This document shows, in pieces, positions 1-5,158 of a stretch of DNA of 5,158 bases. A program made the translations under genes and the position numbers. The DNA lies in NCBI GenBank assembly GCA_003131665.1, contig PKWA01000075.1, forward strand, positions 652 through 5,809, given 5' to 3'. The stretch comes from Acidimicrobiaceae bacterium (GTDB lineage: Bacteria; Actinomycetota; Acidimicrobiia; Acidimicrobiales; RAAP-2). The notes beneath the pieces are model-generated. The model worked only from the letters and a program-made list of their open reading frames with translations. It searched no databases and was not told where the DNA came from. How positions within the stretch are numbered: position 1 is the first letter of the stretch; each line of letters starts with the position of its first letter.

Positions 1-25
1 CTCCAGTGTCGCCGCAACGCGAAAG

Positions 26-973
26 CTAGAAGTTGACGTCGTCGCGACGTCGAACGCCCACCAATAACGCCACTCGCAGACCCATCGCGGCCAACTCGTT
101 GCGACTGAGCTGCACCCAGGTCGACGTGCCGTCACTGAGTTCGACGGTCACCTGCGCCTCGAAGCCCAGCGAGACGATCGAGGTGATCCGGCCCGTAATT
201 GTGCCCTGGTACACCGAGACGAGTTCGAGGTCGTGAGGGCGCGCCACCTCACCGGCGAAGACGGTCGATGGGCCCAAAAACTCGTGGACGAAGTCGGTCG
301 CCGGCCGCTCGTAGAGCGCCAGGGGATTGCCCGACTGCACGATGTGGCCCGTTCGCATCACGATGAGTTGATCGGCCACTTCCATCGCTTCTTGCTGGTC
401 GTGGGTCACCAACACGGTCGTGACGTGGATCTGTTGGTGGAGCTCTTTTAGCCAGTGGCGCAGTTCCGCGCGTACCACGGCGTCCAAGGCGCCAAAGGGT
501 TCGTCGAGCAGCAGGACCCTCGGCTCAATCGCCAGGGCCCGCGCGAGCGCCATACGCTGGCGTTCCCCACCAGAGAGCTGGGCCGGGTAGTCCTTGGCCT
601 TGTGCTCTAACTTCACCAGCGCCAAGAGCTCTTTCACCCGAGCGTCGATCTCCTTCGGGGAGCGTTTGCGCACCTTGAGCCCAAAACCCACGTTCTTCGA
701 GACGTTCATGTGACGAAAGGGCGCGTAGTGCTGAAAGCAGAACCCGATATCGCGGTGCCGCGGATCGACGTTGGTCACGTCCTCGCCGTCGATGACGACA
801 GTGCCCGCGTCGGGCCGCTCCAGTCCACTGATGAGCTTTAACAGCGTCGACTTACCCGAACCCGAAGGTCCGAGCACCGCCGTCAACGAGCCGTGGACGA
901 TCTCGGCGCTGACGTCCTCGACGGCCTGCGTCGAGCCGTAGTGCTTGGAGAGGTGCTTAAGCGAGATCGACAC
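26..973 (-). CDS. cysA: Sulfate/thiosulfate ABC transporter ATP-binding protein CysA
   Basis: This is the cytoplasmic ATPase that powers sulfate/thiosulfate import through CysT-CysW. All ABC motifs are intact in the 315 residues: Walker A GPSGSGKST at 35-43, Q-loop Q81, signature LSGGE at 133-137, Walker B LLLDEP at 154-159, D-loop around 161-164 and H-loop H191. The stretch FQHYAPFRHMNV after the Q-loop closely matches the FQHYALFRHMTV typical of CysA, which favours sulfate over other substrates of the MalK-like group. Residues from about 250 to the end look like a TOBE-type regulatory domain. The protein is shorter than E. coli CysA (365 aa) but the ATPase core is complete. The start is GTG, overlaps the end of cysW by 17 bases and has no strong ribosome site, so translation is probably coupled to cysW. 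It is the last visible gene of the operon. The family assignment is firm; the exact oxyanion is inferred from the CysT/CysW partners. Confidence 0.95.
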   Translation of the reverse strand: MSISLKHLSKHYGSTQAVEDVSAEIVHGSLTAVLGPSGSGKSTLLKLISGLERPDAGTVVIDGEDVTNVDPRHRDIGFCFQHYAPFRHMNVSKNVGFGLKVRKRSPKEIDARVKELLALVKLEHKAKDYPAQLSGGERQRMALARALAIEPRVLLLDEPFGALDAVVRAELRHWLKELHQQIHVTTVLVTHDQQEAMEVADQLIVMRTGHIVQSGNPLALYERPATDFVHEFLGPSTVFAGEVARPHDLELVSVYQGTITGRITSIVSLGFEAQVTVELSDGTSTWVQLSRNELAAMGLRVALLVGVRRRDDVNF

Positions 974-1772
974 GTAGTCGCCGTTCTCTTCTGCGCAACA
1001 GGGCCAGTACCGCGAGCACCGCCATCGACATCATCGCCAGCACCAGCGCGCCCGAGTACGTGCCGAGCACGTCAAAGCGCTGATCCCAACTGTCGTAGAT
1101 GTAGATCGGCAAGGTCTGGGTCACCCCACTGATGTTGCCCGACACGACGAGCACCGCGCCAAACTCACCGAGCGTGCGCGCCAGGGTCAGCGTGACGCCG
1201 TACATCACGGCCCAACGGATGGCGGGCAAGGTGACGTGCCAGAAGATGCGAAGGGGCCCCGCACCCAGCGTGCGCGCGGCCTGCTCTTCATCGATGCCAA
1301 CTTCGAGCAGCACCGGCACGACGGACCTAAGTACGTACGGCAGCGACACCGCCATCGTTGCCATCACGACGCCCAAGGGTGAAAAGAGCACCATGATGCC
1401 CCAGCGAGCGAGCGGCGCGCCGAACCATCCGATGCGCGAATACGCCAGTACCAGCGCCACGCCGATGATGATCGGCGAGATGGCGATCGGCACGTCAAAG
1501 ATCGTGTCCAACAGACGCTTGCCAAAGAAGTTATGGCGCGCGATCAGTATCGCCGCTCCGACGCCCACGATGGTATTGACCGGCACCGCAATGGCCGCGA
1601 CTTCCACCGAGAGTTTCAACGCCAAAAGCGCGTCGGGCCGGGTGACCTCGCCCCAGAAAGCGGGCAACCCGTGGCCGAGCGCCTTGATGACGAGAAAGAC
1701 GACCGGTAGCCCAATGAGGATGCCGAGATAGACCAACACGACGGCGCGCACGGCCCAACGGTTACGGTTCAT
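957..1772 (-). CDS. cysW: Sulfate ABC transporter permease CysW
   Basis: One of the two inner-membrane permease subunits that form the sulfate channel with CysT. From the ATG at 1772 it has 271 residues with about six hydrophobic helices (near 8-30, 58-78, 92-112, 126-148, 186-210 and 242-262). The cytoplasmic EAA loop that docks on the ATPase lies at about 162-183 (EEQAARTLGAG...LP). It is followed by LARTLGEFGAVLVVSG at 197-212, a stretch characteristic of CysW. The open frame extends 35 codons further upstream, but those codons overlap the cysT C-terminus in another frame and are arginine-rich rather than membrane-like. I therefore chose the MNRNRW start. That start shares one base with the cysT stop (TGATG), a classic coupling arrangement; its own ribosome site is weak. 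The end overlaps the cysA start. Having two distinct permease genes points to sulfate rather than molybdate, whose transporter usually has a single permease gene. Confidence 0.93.
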   Translation of the reverse strand: MNRNRWAVRAVVLVYLGILIGLPVVFLVIKALGHGLPAFWGEVTRPDALLALKLSVEVAAIAVPVNTIVGVGAAILIARHNFFGKRLLDTIFDVPIAISPIIIGVALVLAYSRIGWFGAPLARWGIMVLFSPLGVVMATMAVSLPYVLRSVVPVLLEVGIDEEQAARTLGAGPLRIFWHVTLPAIRWAVMYGVTLTLARTLGEFGAVLVVSGNISGVTQTLPIYIYDSWDQRFDVLGTYSGALVLAMMSMAVLAVLALLRRRERRLRVDLA

Positions 1773-2692
1773 CAGATGGTCCGCTCTTGGAAGTGACGTG
1801 ACAACACGTTGGTCGTCACCAAGACCACCAGACTGAGCAGCAACAGCGCGGTCGACACCGCGGCGGCGTCGGTCCACAGAAAGCCCTGGGTGAGGTTATA
1901 GACGTAGTTGGACGCCGTCGTCGTTCTTCCCAACCCTCCGGCGATCAATGAGATCGATCCAAACTCACCGATGGCCCGCGCGAAAGCCAGGCCGAAGCCG
2001 GCGAGCACCGCGGGCCACAGTGCGGGCAGCACCACGGAGAAAAAGATGCGCACGCCGCCCGCACCGAGGGTCCTCGCGGCGTCCTCACTCTCTCGGTCCA
2101 GCGTGGCCAGTACGGGCTGGACCGCTCGTACCGAGAATGGCAAGGTCACAAAGAGCAGCGCCATCATGAGTCCCATCCACGTCTCGAACAGATCCACGTG
2201 AATGGGACTGTCGACGCCGTAGATCGCCAACAACACCACGCCCGCCACGATCGTGGGCAACGCGAAGGGCAGATCGATCGACGCCTCGATGAGGCCTTTG
2301 CCGATGAAACGGTCGCGCACCAGCACCCACGCAATCGCCACGCCCATCACCGCGTTGATTGCCGCCACACTCAAAGAAAGCCACAACGAGAGAAAGATCG
2401 CTTGGCGCGCGCCCGGTACCGTGACCGCGCTCCAAAAGCTCTTCAGGCCAATCGACACGTGCCAGCGCCAGAACGCGAGACCGGCGCCATGGGTCACCAC
2501 GGACACCGAGAGACCGTGACTGACCAAGGCCGCAATGGGAATCAACACAATGAGTGAGAGGTACCCGACGATCAGCGCTCCGCCGCCGCCCGCGAGCAAC
2601 CGAGGCGAAAGTCGCGAACGCACCCGTCGCCAGCCGGAACCGGCTGACGACGGAGCGCTCCTTGATGAAAGAGAGTTAACTGGCAAAGCCAT
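1772..2692 (-). CDS. cysT: Sulfate ABC transporter permease CysT (CysU)
   Basis: The partner permease of CysW, 306 residues. A basic, serine/arginine-rich cytoplasmic N-terminus (about 1-32) precedes six predicted helices near 36-58, 98-124, 140-160, 172-193, 228-252 and 276-297. Family marks are DLPFALPTIVAG at 140-151, the EAA loop at about 201-224 (ESEDAARTLGAGG...LP) and FARAIGEFGSISLIAGG at 237-253. It is the first clear gene of cysT-cysW-cysA, and its TGA overlaps the cysW ATG by one base. The ATG at 2692 is the only usual start upstream in frame before a stop at 2729-2731, yet it lacks a convincing Shine-Dalgarno sequence. Translation may be coupled to a 36-codon frame that ends 17 bases inside cysT. 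The sulfate-binding protein gene usually located just upstream (cysP, sbp or subI) is absent here. The function is secure at family level. Confidence 0.94.
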   Translation of the reverse strand: MALPVNSLSSRSAPSSAGSGWRRVRSRLSPRLLAGGGGALIVGYLSLIVLIPIAALVSHGLSVSVVTHGAGLAFWRWHVSIGLKSFWSAVTVPGARQAIFLSLWLSLSVAAINAVMGVAIAWVLVRDRFIGKGLIEASIDLPFALPTIVAGVVLLAIYGVDSPIHVDLFETWMGLMMALLFVTLPFSVRAVQPVLATLDRESEDAARTLGAGGVRIFFSVVLPALWPAVLAGFGLAFARAIGEFGSISLIAGGLGRTTTASNYVYNLTQGFLWTDAAAVSTALLLLSLVVLVTTNVLSRHFQERTI

Positions 2693-2786
2693 GCACGTAG
2701 TGGTCCGGCATGATCGTCGCGCGACCCGTTACCGCCAAGATTCTGACCAAGGGTTCAACGGCGAAATGGATGAGTCGAGTTCTCAC
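2676..2786 (-). CDS. Candidate 36-aa small protein or leader peptide upstream of and overlapping cysT
   Basis: This is a short open frame starting at GTG and ending TAA, 17 bases inside cysT in another frame. I do not recognise the peptide. It begins VRTRLIHFAVEPLV and ends TIMPDHYVHGFAS, with an amphipathic, leucine/valine-rich first half and no cysteine. Support: 24 of 36 codons end in G or C, and more so in the second half; GAAGG lies 12 bases before the GTG; the cysT ATG has no ribosome site of its own; and the overlap length equals that of cysW/cysA. Against it: the frame is short, the spacing to GAAGG is long, and a stop lies only two codons upstream of the GTG. It could be a small accessory protein, a coupling or leader peptide, or chance. 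Unlike known mycobacterial cysteine-attenuator peptides it has no cysteine run. Confidence 0.33.
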   Translation of the reverse strand: MRTRLIHFAVEPLVRILAVTGRATIMPDHYVHGFAS

Positions 2787-2792
2787 TAGGGC

Positions 2793-2823
2793 CTATTACC
2801 TTCAAATTCAATGGAAGTAATAG
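2793..2823. promoter_or_regulatory. Imperfect inverted repeat in AT-rich patch, probable cys operon operator or leader hairpin
   Basis: CTATTAC (2793-2799) is complementary to GTAATAG (2817-2823). After one unpaired C at 2800 the pairing continues with TTC (2801-2803) against GAA (2814-2816), giving ten pairs around a ten-base AT-rich centre. The patch stands out against the GC-rich surroundings. No U-tract follows on either strand, so an intrinsic terminator is unlikely. Its position 98 bases or more before cysT fits an operator or a leader hairpin. The regulator cannot be named: I see no McbR-like TAGAC-N6-GTCTA site. Confidence 0.4.
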
Positions 2824-2851
2824 ACAATAGCAAACGCGCCCGATAGTGAAA
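2824..2851 (-). promoter_or_regulatory. Possible promoter for the cysTWA operon
   Basis: On the minus strand TTTCAC (2846-2851) and TATTGT (2824-2829) are 16 bases apart, a weak match to a housekeeping -35/-10 pair. The inferred transcript start near 2817 would lie in the inverted repeat at 2793-2823 and about 30 bases before the 36-codon small frame. The -35 match is poor, so the claim rests mainly on the AT-rich context and on the need for a promoter after the 312-base gap. Confidence 0.22.
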
Positions 2852-2904
2852 CTGCTTTGAGGTCCTCCTTCATGTCCTTGGCGCGAGCACGAACGACGCG
2901 CTTC

Positions 2905-2933
2905 GCCTCGAAGAGGCTGCACTCTCTCGAGTG
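2905..2933. other. Two adjacent short perfect hairpins
   Basis: GCCTC-GAA-GAGGC (2905-2917) is followed two bases later by CACTC-TCTC-GAGTG (2920-2933), each a perfect five-pair stem. They lie about 70-100 bases past the end of the membrane gene on the minus strand. They could contribute to termination of the ppa transcript, since actinobacterial terminators often lack a U-tract. They are short enough to be chance, and they overlap coding-like short frames. Confidence 0.2.
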
Positions 2934-3004
2934 GAAGGCGGAGAGTATGACCCCTCACCTGCTCCGCACGTCGATCGCGTCAATGGAGAAAACTTGACCT
3001 CGGC

Positions 3005-3493
3005 TCAGCGCGCGTGTCGCCCGCGAGGGACCGGTGCCAACTTGACCAATGAGTAATACGTCACGATCGCGATCGCGACATGCATCCACACCAGGACAAC
3101 AACCGCTGTTGCGGAAGATCCCTGGTACCAGATATAGACGTCGGGCGCAAACAACACGACCGTCACGACGACGGCCAAGCGCAAAAAGAGCCACCTCGGC
3201 GTGGAGCTCAGCCTGGTCACGAGAGGCCAACCGACGCACGCCACGATCACTCCGATGACGGTCAATCGCGAGTAGTCCAAGAACTGGAAATGAACGTAAC
3301 CCTTCGTCGAAGGAAAGACTCTCGTACCCACTGCCACGAGCAGGATGTCGGCCGCCAGCGATCCGATAAGCGCGACGAGTGAGGCCACGAGCACCATGAG
3401 TGTCGACGGTTGACGTCGAGTGGCAAAGTCAATATGCAGCAGTCCCAAGAGAGGTCGGACCGCCCTCGGGAACTGTTCAGCACTCAGATTCAT
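3005..3493 (-). CDS. Small four-helix membrane protein, DUF6069-like, function unknown
   Basis: A 162-residue integral membrane protein from the ATG at 3493. Counted from that start, hydrophobic helices lie near 31-54, 75-95, 100-121 and 128-150, with a short basic tail (PRGRHAR). The four-helix layout, the soluble loop after helix 1 and the final helix beginning WMHVAIAIV resemble actinobacterial DUF6069 proteins, from memory and without a search. No catalytic motif or signal peptidase site is evident. The frame continues to a GTG at 3559, only three bases after the upstream gene's TAA. That GTG has no ribosome site, whereas the ATG at 3493 has AGAGAG nine bases upstream; the extra 22 residues look less like coding sequence. 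It is the last gene of the apparent ppa-membrane protein-membrane protein group. Its function cannot be stated. Confidence 0.68.
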   Translation of the reverse strand: MNLSAEQFPRAVRPLLGLLHIDFATRRQPSTLMVLVASLVALIGSLAADILLVAVGTRVFPSTKGYVHFQFLDYSRLTVIGVIVACVGWPLVTRLSSTPRWLFLRLAVVVTVVLFAPDVYIWYQGSSATAVVVLVWMHVAIAIVTYYSLVKLAPVPRGRHAR

Positions 3494-3562
3494 TGATCGA
3501 AACTCTCTGACAAAAGCCGCGGGGGAAGATTCAATTCTACGAGGCCCACGGAGCTGCACTCG

Positions 3563-4174
3563 TTAGGAAGATAAGGCTTTTGGAAGAATCCTCGTCCAGC
3601 CAATCAGACACCAACAAAAGCCCAACTGAAAGATGATTTCGGAGTTCAAGAGATACTCAAAGCGCCAATCCGGCAGCGAGAGCGCGCCCAACACTCCGCC
3701 GGCTAATTGGATGGAGAATCCAAGAAGTGCCGAGAGCGAACCATAGCGTCGCCATAAGGTGATCGAGATCGCTAACTGGACCAGGGCGCCAATCACCCCC
3801 ACGGTCATGTGCGACCAGTTGAGAAAGGCACCTCCGCTGTAGGGCGTCACGAGCAGCAGCACCAACACCACGGCCACGACGCGAAGCCCGAACCAGATCA
3901 AAGGGTCGAGACCTCCAAGGCGAAAGAGCGTCGAGGTTCGCCACAGACCGATCGCCGCCGCGAGGTAGCCCACGGCGGCAATTACTAACGTACGGTGGTG
4001 CACCGCGTAGTACGAGATGCCGTCGTTCTGCGCGGCGTGGTCGTGCACCAAGATCACGCACCACGTGATGGCGCCAAAAAAGAACACCTGAGAAGCGAGG
4101 ACCAAGCGCAGGGCGCGATCTTGCAGCGACTCGGGAGTCGAAGTCTTCTGTTTCGTCTCTTCGTGACCCGGCAT
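3563..4174 (-). CDS. Six-helix integral membrane protein of unknown function
   Basis: A 203-residue protein with a short charged cytoplasmic N-terminus (about 1-20, rich in E, K and T). Six hydrophobic helices follow near 21-43, 61-80, 89-110, 122-141, 147-166 and 174-196. Polar and aromatic loops between them include HDHAAQNDGISYYAVHHRT at 44-62, which has several histidines and acidic residues that might bind a ligand or metal; that is speculation. I do not recognise the family; the layout is reminiscent of DUF998-like membrane proteins, but I cannot confirm this. The ATG at 4174 lies 19 bases after the ppa stop on the same strand, so co-transcription with ppa is likely. Only a weak GGA-type ribosome site precedes it. 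The next gene on the same strand also encodes a membrane protein, so the two may act together. Confidence 0.75.
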   Translation of the reverse strand: MPGHEETKQKTSTPESLQDRALRLVLASQVFFFGAITWCVILVHDHAAQNDGISYYAVHHRTLVIAAVGYLAAAIGLWRTSTLFRLGGLDPLIWFGLRVVAVVLVLLLVTPYSGGAFLNWSHMTVGVIGALVQLAISITLWRRYGSLSALLGFSIQLAGGVLGALSLPDWRFEYLLNSEIIFQLGFCWCLIGWTRILPKALSS

Positions 4175-4193
4175 GGACGTTTCCGAAGGGGTG

Positions 4194-4676
4194 TTACTTA
4201 ACGAAACGCGTGCGCGACGCGGCGAGCTCTTCGAGCGCTTGGGCCCGACCGACGTAGTTCTCGACCTTCACCCACTTGCCCTCATCTAGGTCCTTGTACA
4301 CGGTAAAGAAGTGGCCAATTCGATCGAGGACGTCCTTGGGCACGTCGCCAATGTCGGTGGCTGACTTCCACTTGGGGTCGTAGTTAGGTACGGTGACGAG
4401 CTTCTCGTCTTTACCGTTCTCATCAGTCATTATGAACATGCCCAGAATCTTGACTTCAATGAGACAGCCCGGGAACGTGGGGAACTCCGTCAAGACGAGC
4501 GCGTCGAGGGGGTCGCCGTCGCCGCCCAGCGTGTCGGGAATGAAGCCATACTCCGCGGGGTAGCCCATCGAGACGATGAGGTGACGGTCCAACTTGATCG
4601 TGTCGTTCTCATGGTCGTACTCGTACTTGTTCTGACTACCACGCGGGATTTCAACGATGACATTGACCGTATCCAT
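4194..4676 (-). CDS. ppa: Inorganic pyrophosphatase (family I, soluble)
   Basis: Cytoplasmic Mg-dependent enzyme that hydrolyses pyrophosphate to two phosphates, pulling forward nucleotide, tRNA-charging and sulfate-activation reactions. At 160 residues it has the usual bacterial family I length. The signature GDGDPLDALV contains the metal-binding D53, D55 and D58. By alignment from memory to E. coli Ppa, the other active-site residues are also present: E9, K17, E19, R31, Y43, D85, D90, K92, Y127 and K128, so the enzyme should be active. The ATG at 4676 is supported by AAGGAG seven bases upstream (4684-4689 on the plus strand). It diverges from the acyl-CoA dehydrogenase-type gene across a 184-base region and leads two membrane protein genes. 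Actinobacterial Ppa proteins look similar. The assignment is very secure. Confidence 0.97.
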   Translation of the reverse strand: MDTVNVIVEIPRGSQNKYEYDHENDTIKLDRHLIVSMGYPAEYGFIPDTLGGDGDPLDALVLTEFPTFPGCLIEVKILGMFIMTDENGKDEKLVTVPNYDPKWKSATDIGDVPKDVLDRIGHFFTVYKDLDEGKWVKVENYVGRAQALEELAASRTRFVK

Positions 4677-4683
4677 GGTGAGG

Positions 4684-4689
4684 CTCCTT
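4684..4689 (-). promoter_or_regulatory. Ribosome binding site of ppa
   Basis: AAGGAG on the minus strand, seven bases before the ATG at 4676. It fixes the start of ppa and is the strongest Shine-Dalgarno sequence among the minus-strand genes here. Confidence 0.8.
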
Positions 4690-4702
4690 CAAAGATCGCT
4701 TA

Positions 4703-4743
4703 AGTTGGTGCGACTCGGTTGACGACAATCGTAGTCACCAACT
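4703..4743. promoter_or_regulatory. Long imperfect inverted repeat between divergent ppa and dehydrogenase genes
   Basis: AGTTGGTG-CG-ACT (4703-4715) pairs with AGTCACCAACT (4733-4743): eleven pairs with a two-base bulge. The interior contains a smaller ACGA-CAA-TCGT repeat. It begins 27 bases before the ppa start and lies 118 bases before the dehydrogenase start. That position fits a 5' leader hairpin of ppa or an operator in a shared divergent promoter region. No U-tract adjoins it. No clear -35/-10 pair was found for either gene; TAGACT at 4812-4817 is a weak -10 candidate for the plus-strand gene. Confidence 0.35.
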
Positions 4744-4849
4744 GCACCCGCGACACTTGGCGCACGACTGAGCGCGACGACCTCTCCTAGAGCTTCGACA
4801 CGGGGTCGGCCTAGACTCAGCCTTCGAGAAGTCGGAACTTCGTTGGATG

Positions 4850-4856
4850 AGGAGGT
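4850..4856 (+). promoter_or_regulatory. Ribosome binding site of the 3-hydroxyacyl-CoA dehydrogenase gene
   Basis: AGGAGGT ends four bases before the ATG at 4861. It is a near-perfect anti-Shine-Dalgarno match and supports that start. Confidence 0.85.
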
Positions 4857-4860
4857 CTCC

Positions 4861-5158
4861 ATGGAACCTGTGGGTGTAGTGGGATGCGGTCTTATGGGAT
4901 CGGGCATCGCCGAGATAGCGGCGCGCGCGGGAGCCCACGTCATGATCGTCGAGCAAGACGCCGAGTCGATGGCCCGCGGCCTTGAGCGAATCGAGAAGTC
5001 ACTCTCTCGTGCGGTGCTGGCGGGAAAGGTCCCCGAGGACGAAGCCAATCGCGCGCGGGCCAATATGTTTTTTTCGGTGGACTTCGCCGACCTCTGGGAT
5101 CGAGAGTTGGTCATCGAAGCGGTGGCCGAAAACGAAGAGATCAAACTCGACGTCTTTC
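4861..5158 (+). CDS. 3-hydroxybutyryl-CoA (3-hydroxyacyl-CoA) dehydrogenase, N-terminal part, cut by window end
   Basis: A cytoplasmic NAD-dependent enzyme that interconverts 3-hydroxyacyl-CoA and 3-oxoacyl-CoA in fatty acid oxidation or butyrate-type metabolism. Only the first 99 codons are visible. They form the start of the Rossmann domain: nucleotide-binding GCGLMGSG with G8, G10 and G13, followed by IAEIAARAGAHVMIVE. The acidic E31 at the end of the second strand favours NAD over NADP. The segments RIEKSLSRAVLAGKVPEDEA and ADLWDRELVIEAVAENEEIK follow the pattern of actinobacterial FadB2 and clostridial Hbd. The full family length is about 285 residues, so the catalytic His-Glu pair and the C-terminal dimerisation domain lie beyond the edge. 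The gene stands alone on the plus strand, diverges from ppa and has an excellent ribosome site. The exact chain-length preference cannot be judged. Confidence 0.92.
   Translation, partial: MEPVGVVGCGLMGSGIAEIAARAGAHVMIVEQDAESMARGLERIEKSLSRAVLAGKVPEDEANRARANMFFSVDFADLWDRELVIEAVAENEEIKLDVF

Larger units (their letters stand above)
2693..3004. other. 312-base gap between the DUF6069-like gene and cysT: control region and possible gene relic
   Basis: No long credible gene is present. Going leftwards from 3004, it holds two small hairpins (2905-2917 and 2920-2933). It also holds a minus-strand open frame (2808-2954, 48 codons) with no usual start before codon 28. In that frame 27 of the first 32 codons end in G or C, and it encodes a basic helix-like stretch around LFEAKRVVRARAKDMKEDL. 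Opposite lies a plus-strand 41-codon frame (ATG at 2872, stop 2995-2997) with GAGG nine bases upstream and 32 of 41 codons ending in G or C. At most one of these is likely to be real. The AT-rich patch near 2793-2835 and the 36-codon frame complete the region. No sulfate-binding protein sequence or SAM riboswitch was recognised. Confidence 0.5.

Noticed and set aside
1132..1731. Long plus-strand open frame of 199 codons opposite cysW
   Set aside because: It lies wholly antisense to a secure permease gene, its product is low-complexity (S, T, P, A, R rich) and it is explained by GC-rich codon ends on the other strand.
2755..2958. Minus-strand 67-codon frame starting GTG in the gap before cysT
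   Set aside because: Codon ends are not GC-rich, the product is arginine/proline mixed sequence, and neighbouring frames look more coding-like. The CYC triplet near its end is not enough for a cysteine attenuator peptide.
2972..2997. Weak GTCAA/TTGAC hairpin just past the DUF6069-like gene as a terminator
   Set aside because: The stem has only five pairs, the loop is ten bases, and no U-tract follows on the minus strand.
2693..3004. SAM riboswitch or other known sulfur riboswitch before cysT
   Set aside because: No SAM-I core elements were recognised in either orientation; only short hairpins are present.
4719..4724. TTGACG as a plus-strand -35 box for the dehydrogenase gene
   Set aside because: Seventeen bases downstream the sequence is CTGCAC, which is not a plausible -10 element.
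4828..4841. GAAGT-CGGA-ACTTC repeat before the dehydrogenase gene as a repressor operator
   Set aside because: The stem is five pairs only and sits just upstream of the ribosome site; with no second copy in the window it cannot be told from chance.
4689..5144. Minus-strand 151-codon frame opposite the dehydrogenase gene
   Set aside because: It is antisense to a clear NAD-binding domain with a strong ribosome site, and its serine/arginine-rich product has no recognisable features.

Overview
This window is about 60% GC by eye and looks like chromosomal DNA from a high-GC bacterium, most likely an actinobacterium (perhaps the Acidimicrobiia). That placement is an inference. It rests on the actinobacterial look of the family I pyrophosphatase and of the FadB2-type 3-hydroxybutyryl-CoA dehydrogenase, plus frequent GTG starts; no marker gene settles it.

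Reading the minus strand from right to left, there are two transcription groups. The first begins with ppa, a soluble inorganic pyrophosphatase (4194-4676). It is followed after 18-19 bases by a six-helix membrane protein of unknown function (3563-4174), then by a four-helix membrane protein that resembles the DUF6069 type (3005-3493, or from 3559). The second is a tight sulfate/thiosulfate ABC importer operon, cysT-cysW-cysA (2692 down to 26). Its genes overlap by 1 and 17 bases. CysT and CysW form the membrane channel and CysA is the ATPase. The periplasmic or lipid-anchored sulfate-binding protein normally found next to cysT is not in this window.

Between the two groups, 2693-3004 (312 bases) holds no long gene. 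It does hold an unusually AT-rich patch with an imperfect inverted repeat (2793-2823), which I read as the cys operon control region. Just downstream is a 36-codon open frame (2676-2786, minus) that overlaps the start of cysT by 17 bases, the same overlap as cysW/cysA. The outer part of the gap holds two short hairpins and coding-like short frames on both strands that may be relics or small genes.

At the right edge, the plus strand starts a 3-hydroxyacyl-CoA dehydrogenase (4861 to beyond the window end) with a strong ribosome binding site. It diverges from ppa across a 184-base region that contains a long imperfect inverted repeat (4703-4743). Bases 1-25, downstream of cysA, are too short to interpret.

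The metabolic link is plausible: assimilating sulfate through ATP sulfurylase releases pyrophosphate, and Ppa removes it. However, ppa and the cys genes are separated by two membrane genes and a control region, so a shared regulon is only a possibility. I found no mobile element, CRISPR array, RNA gene or recognisable riboswitch.
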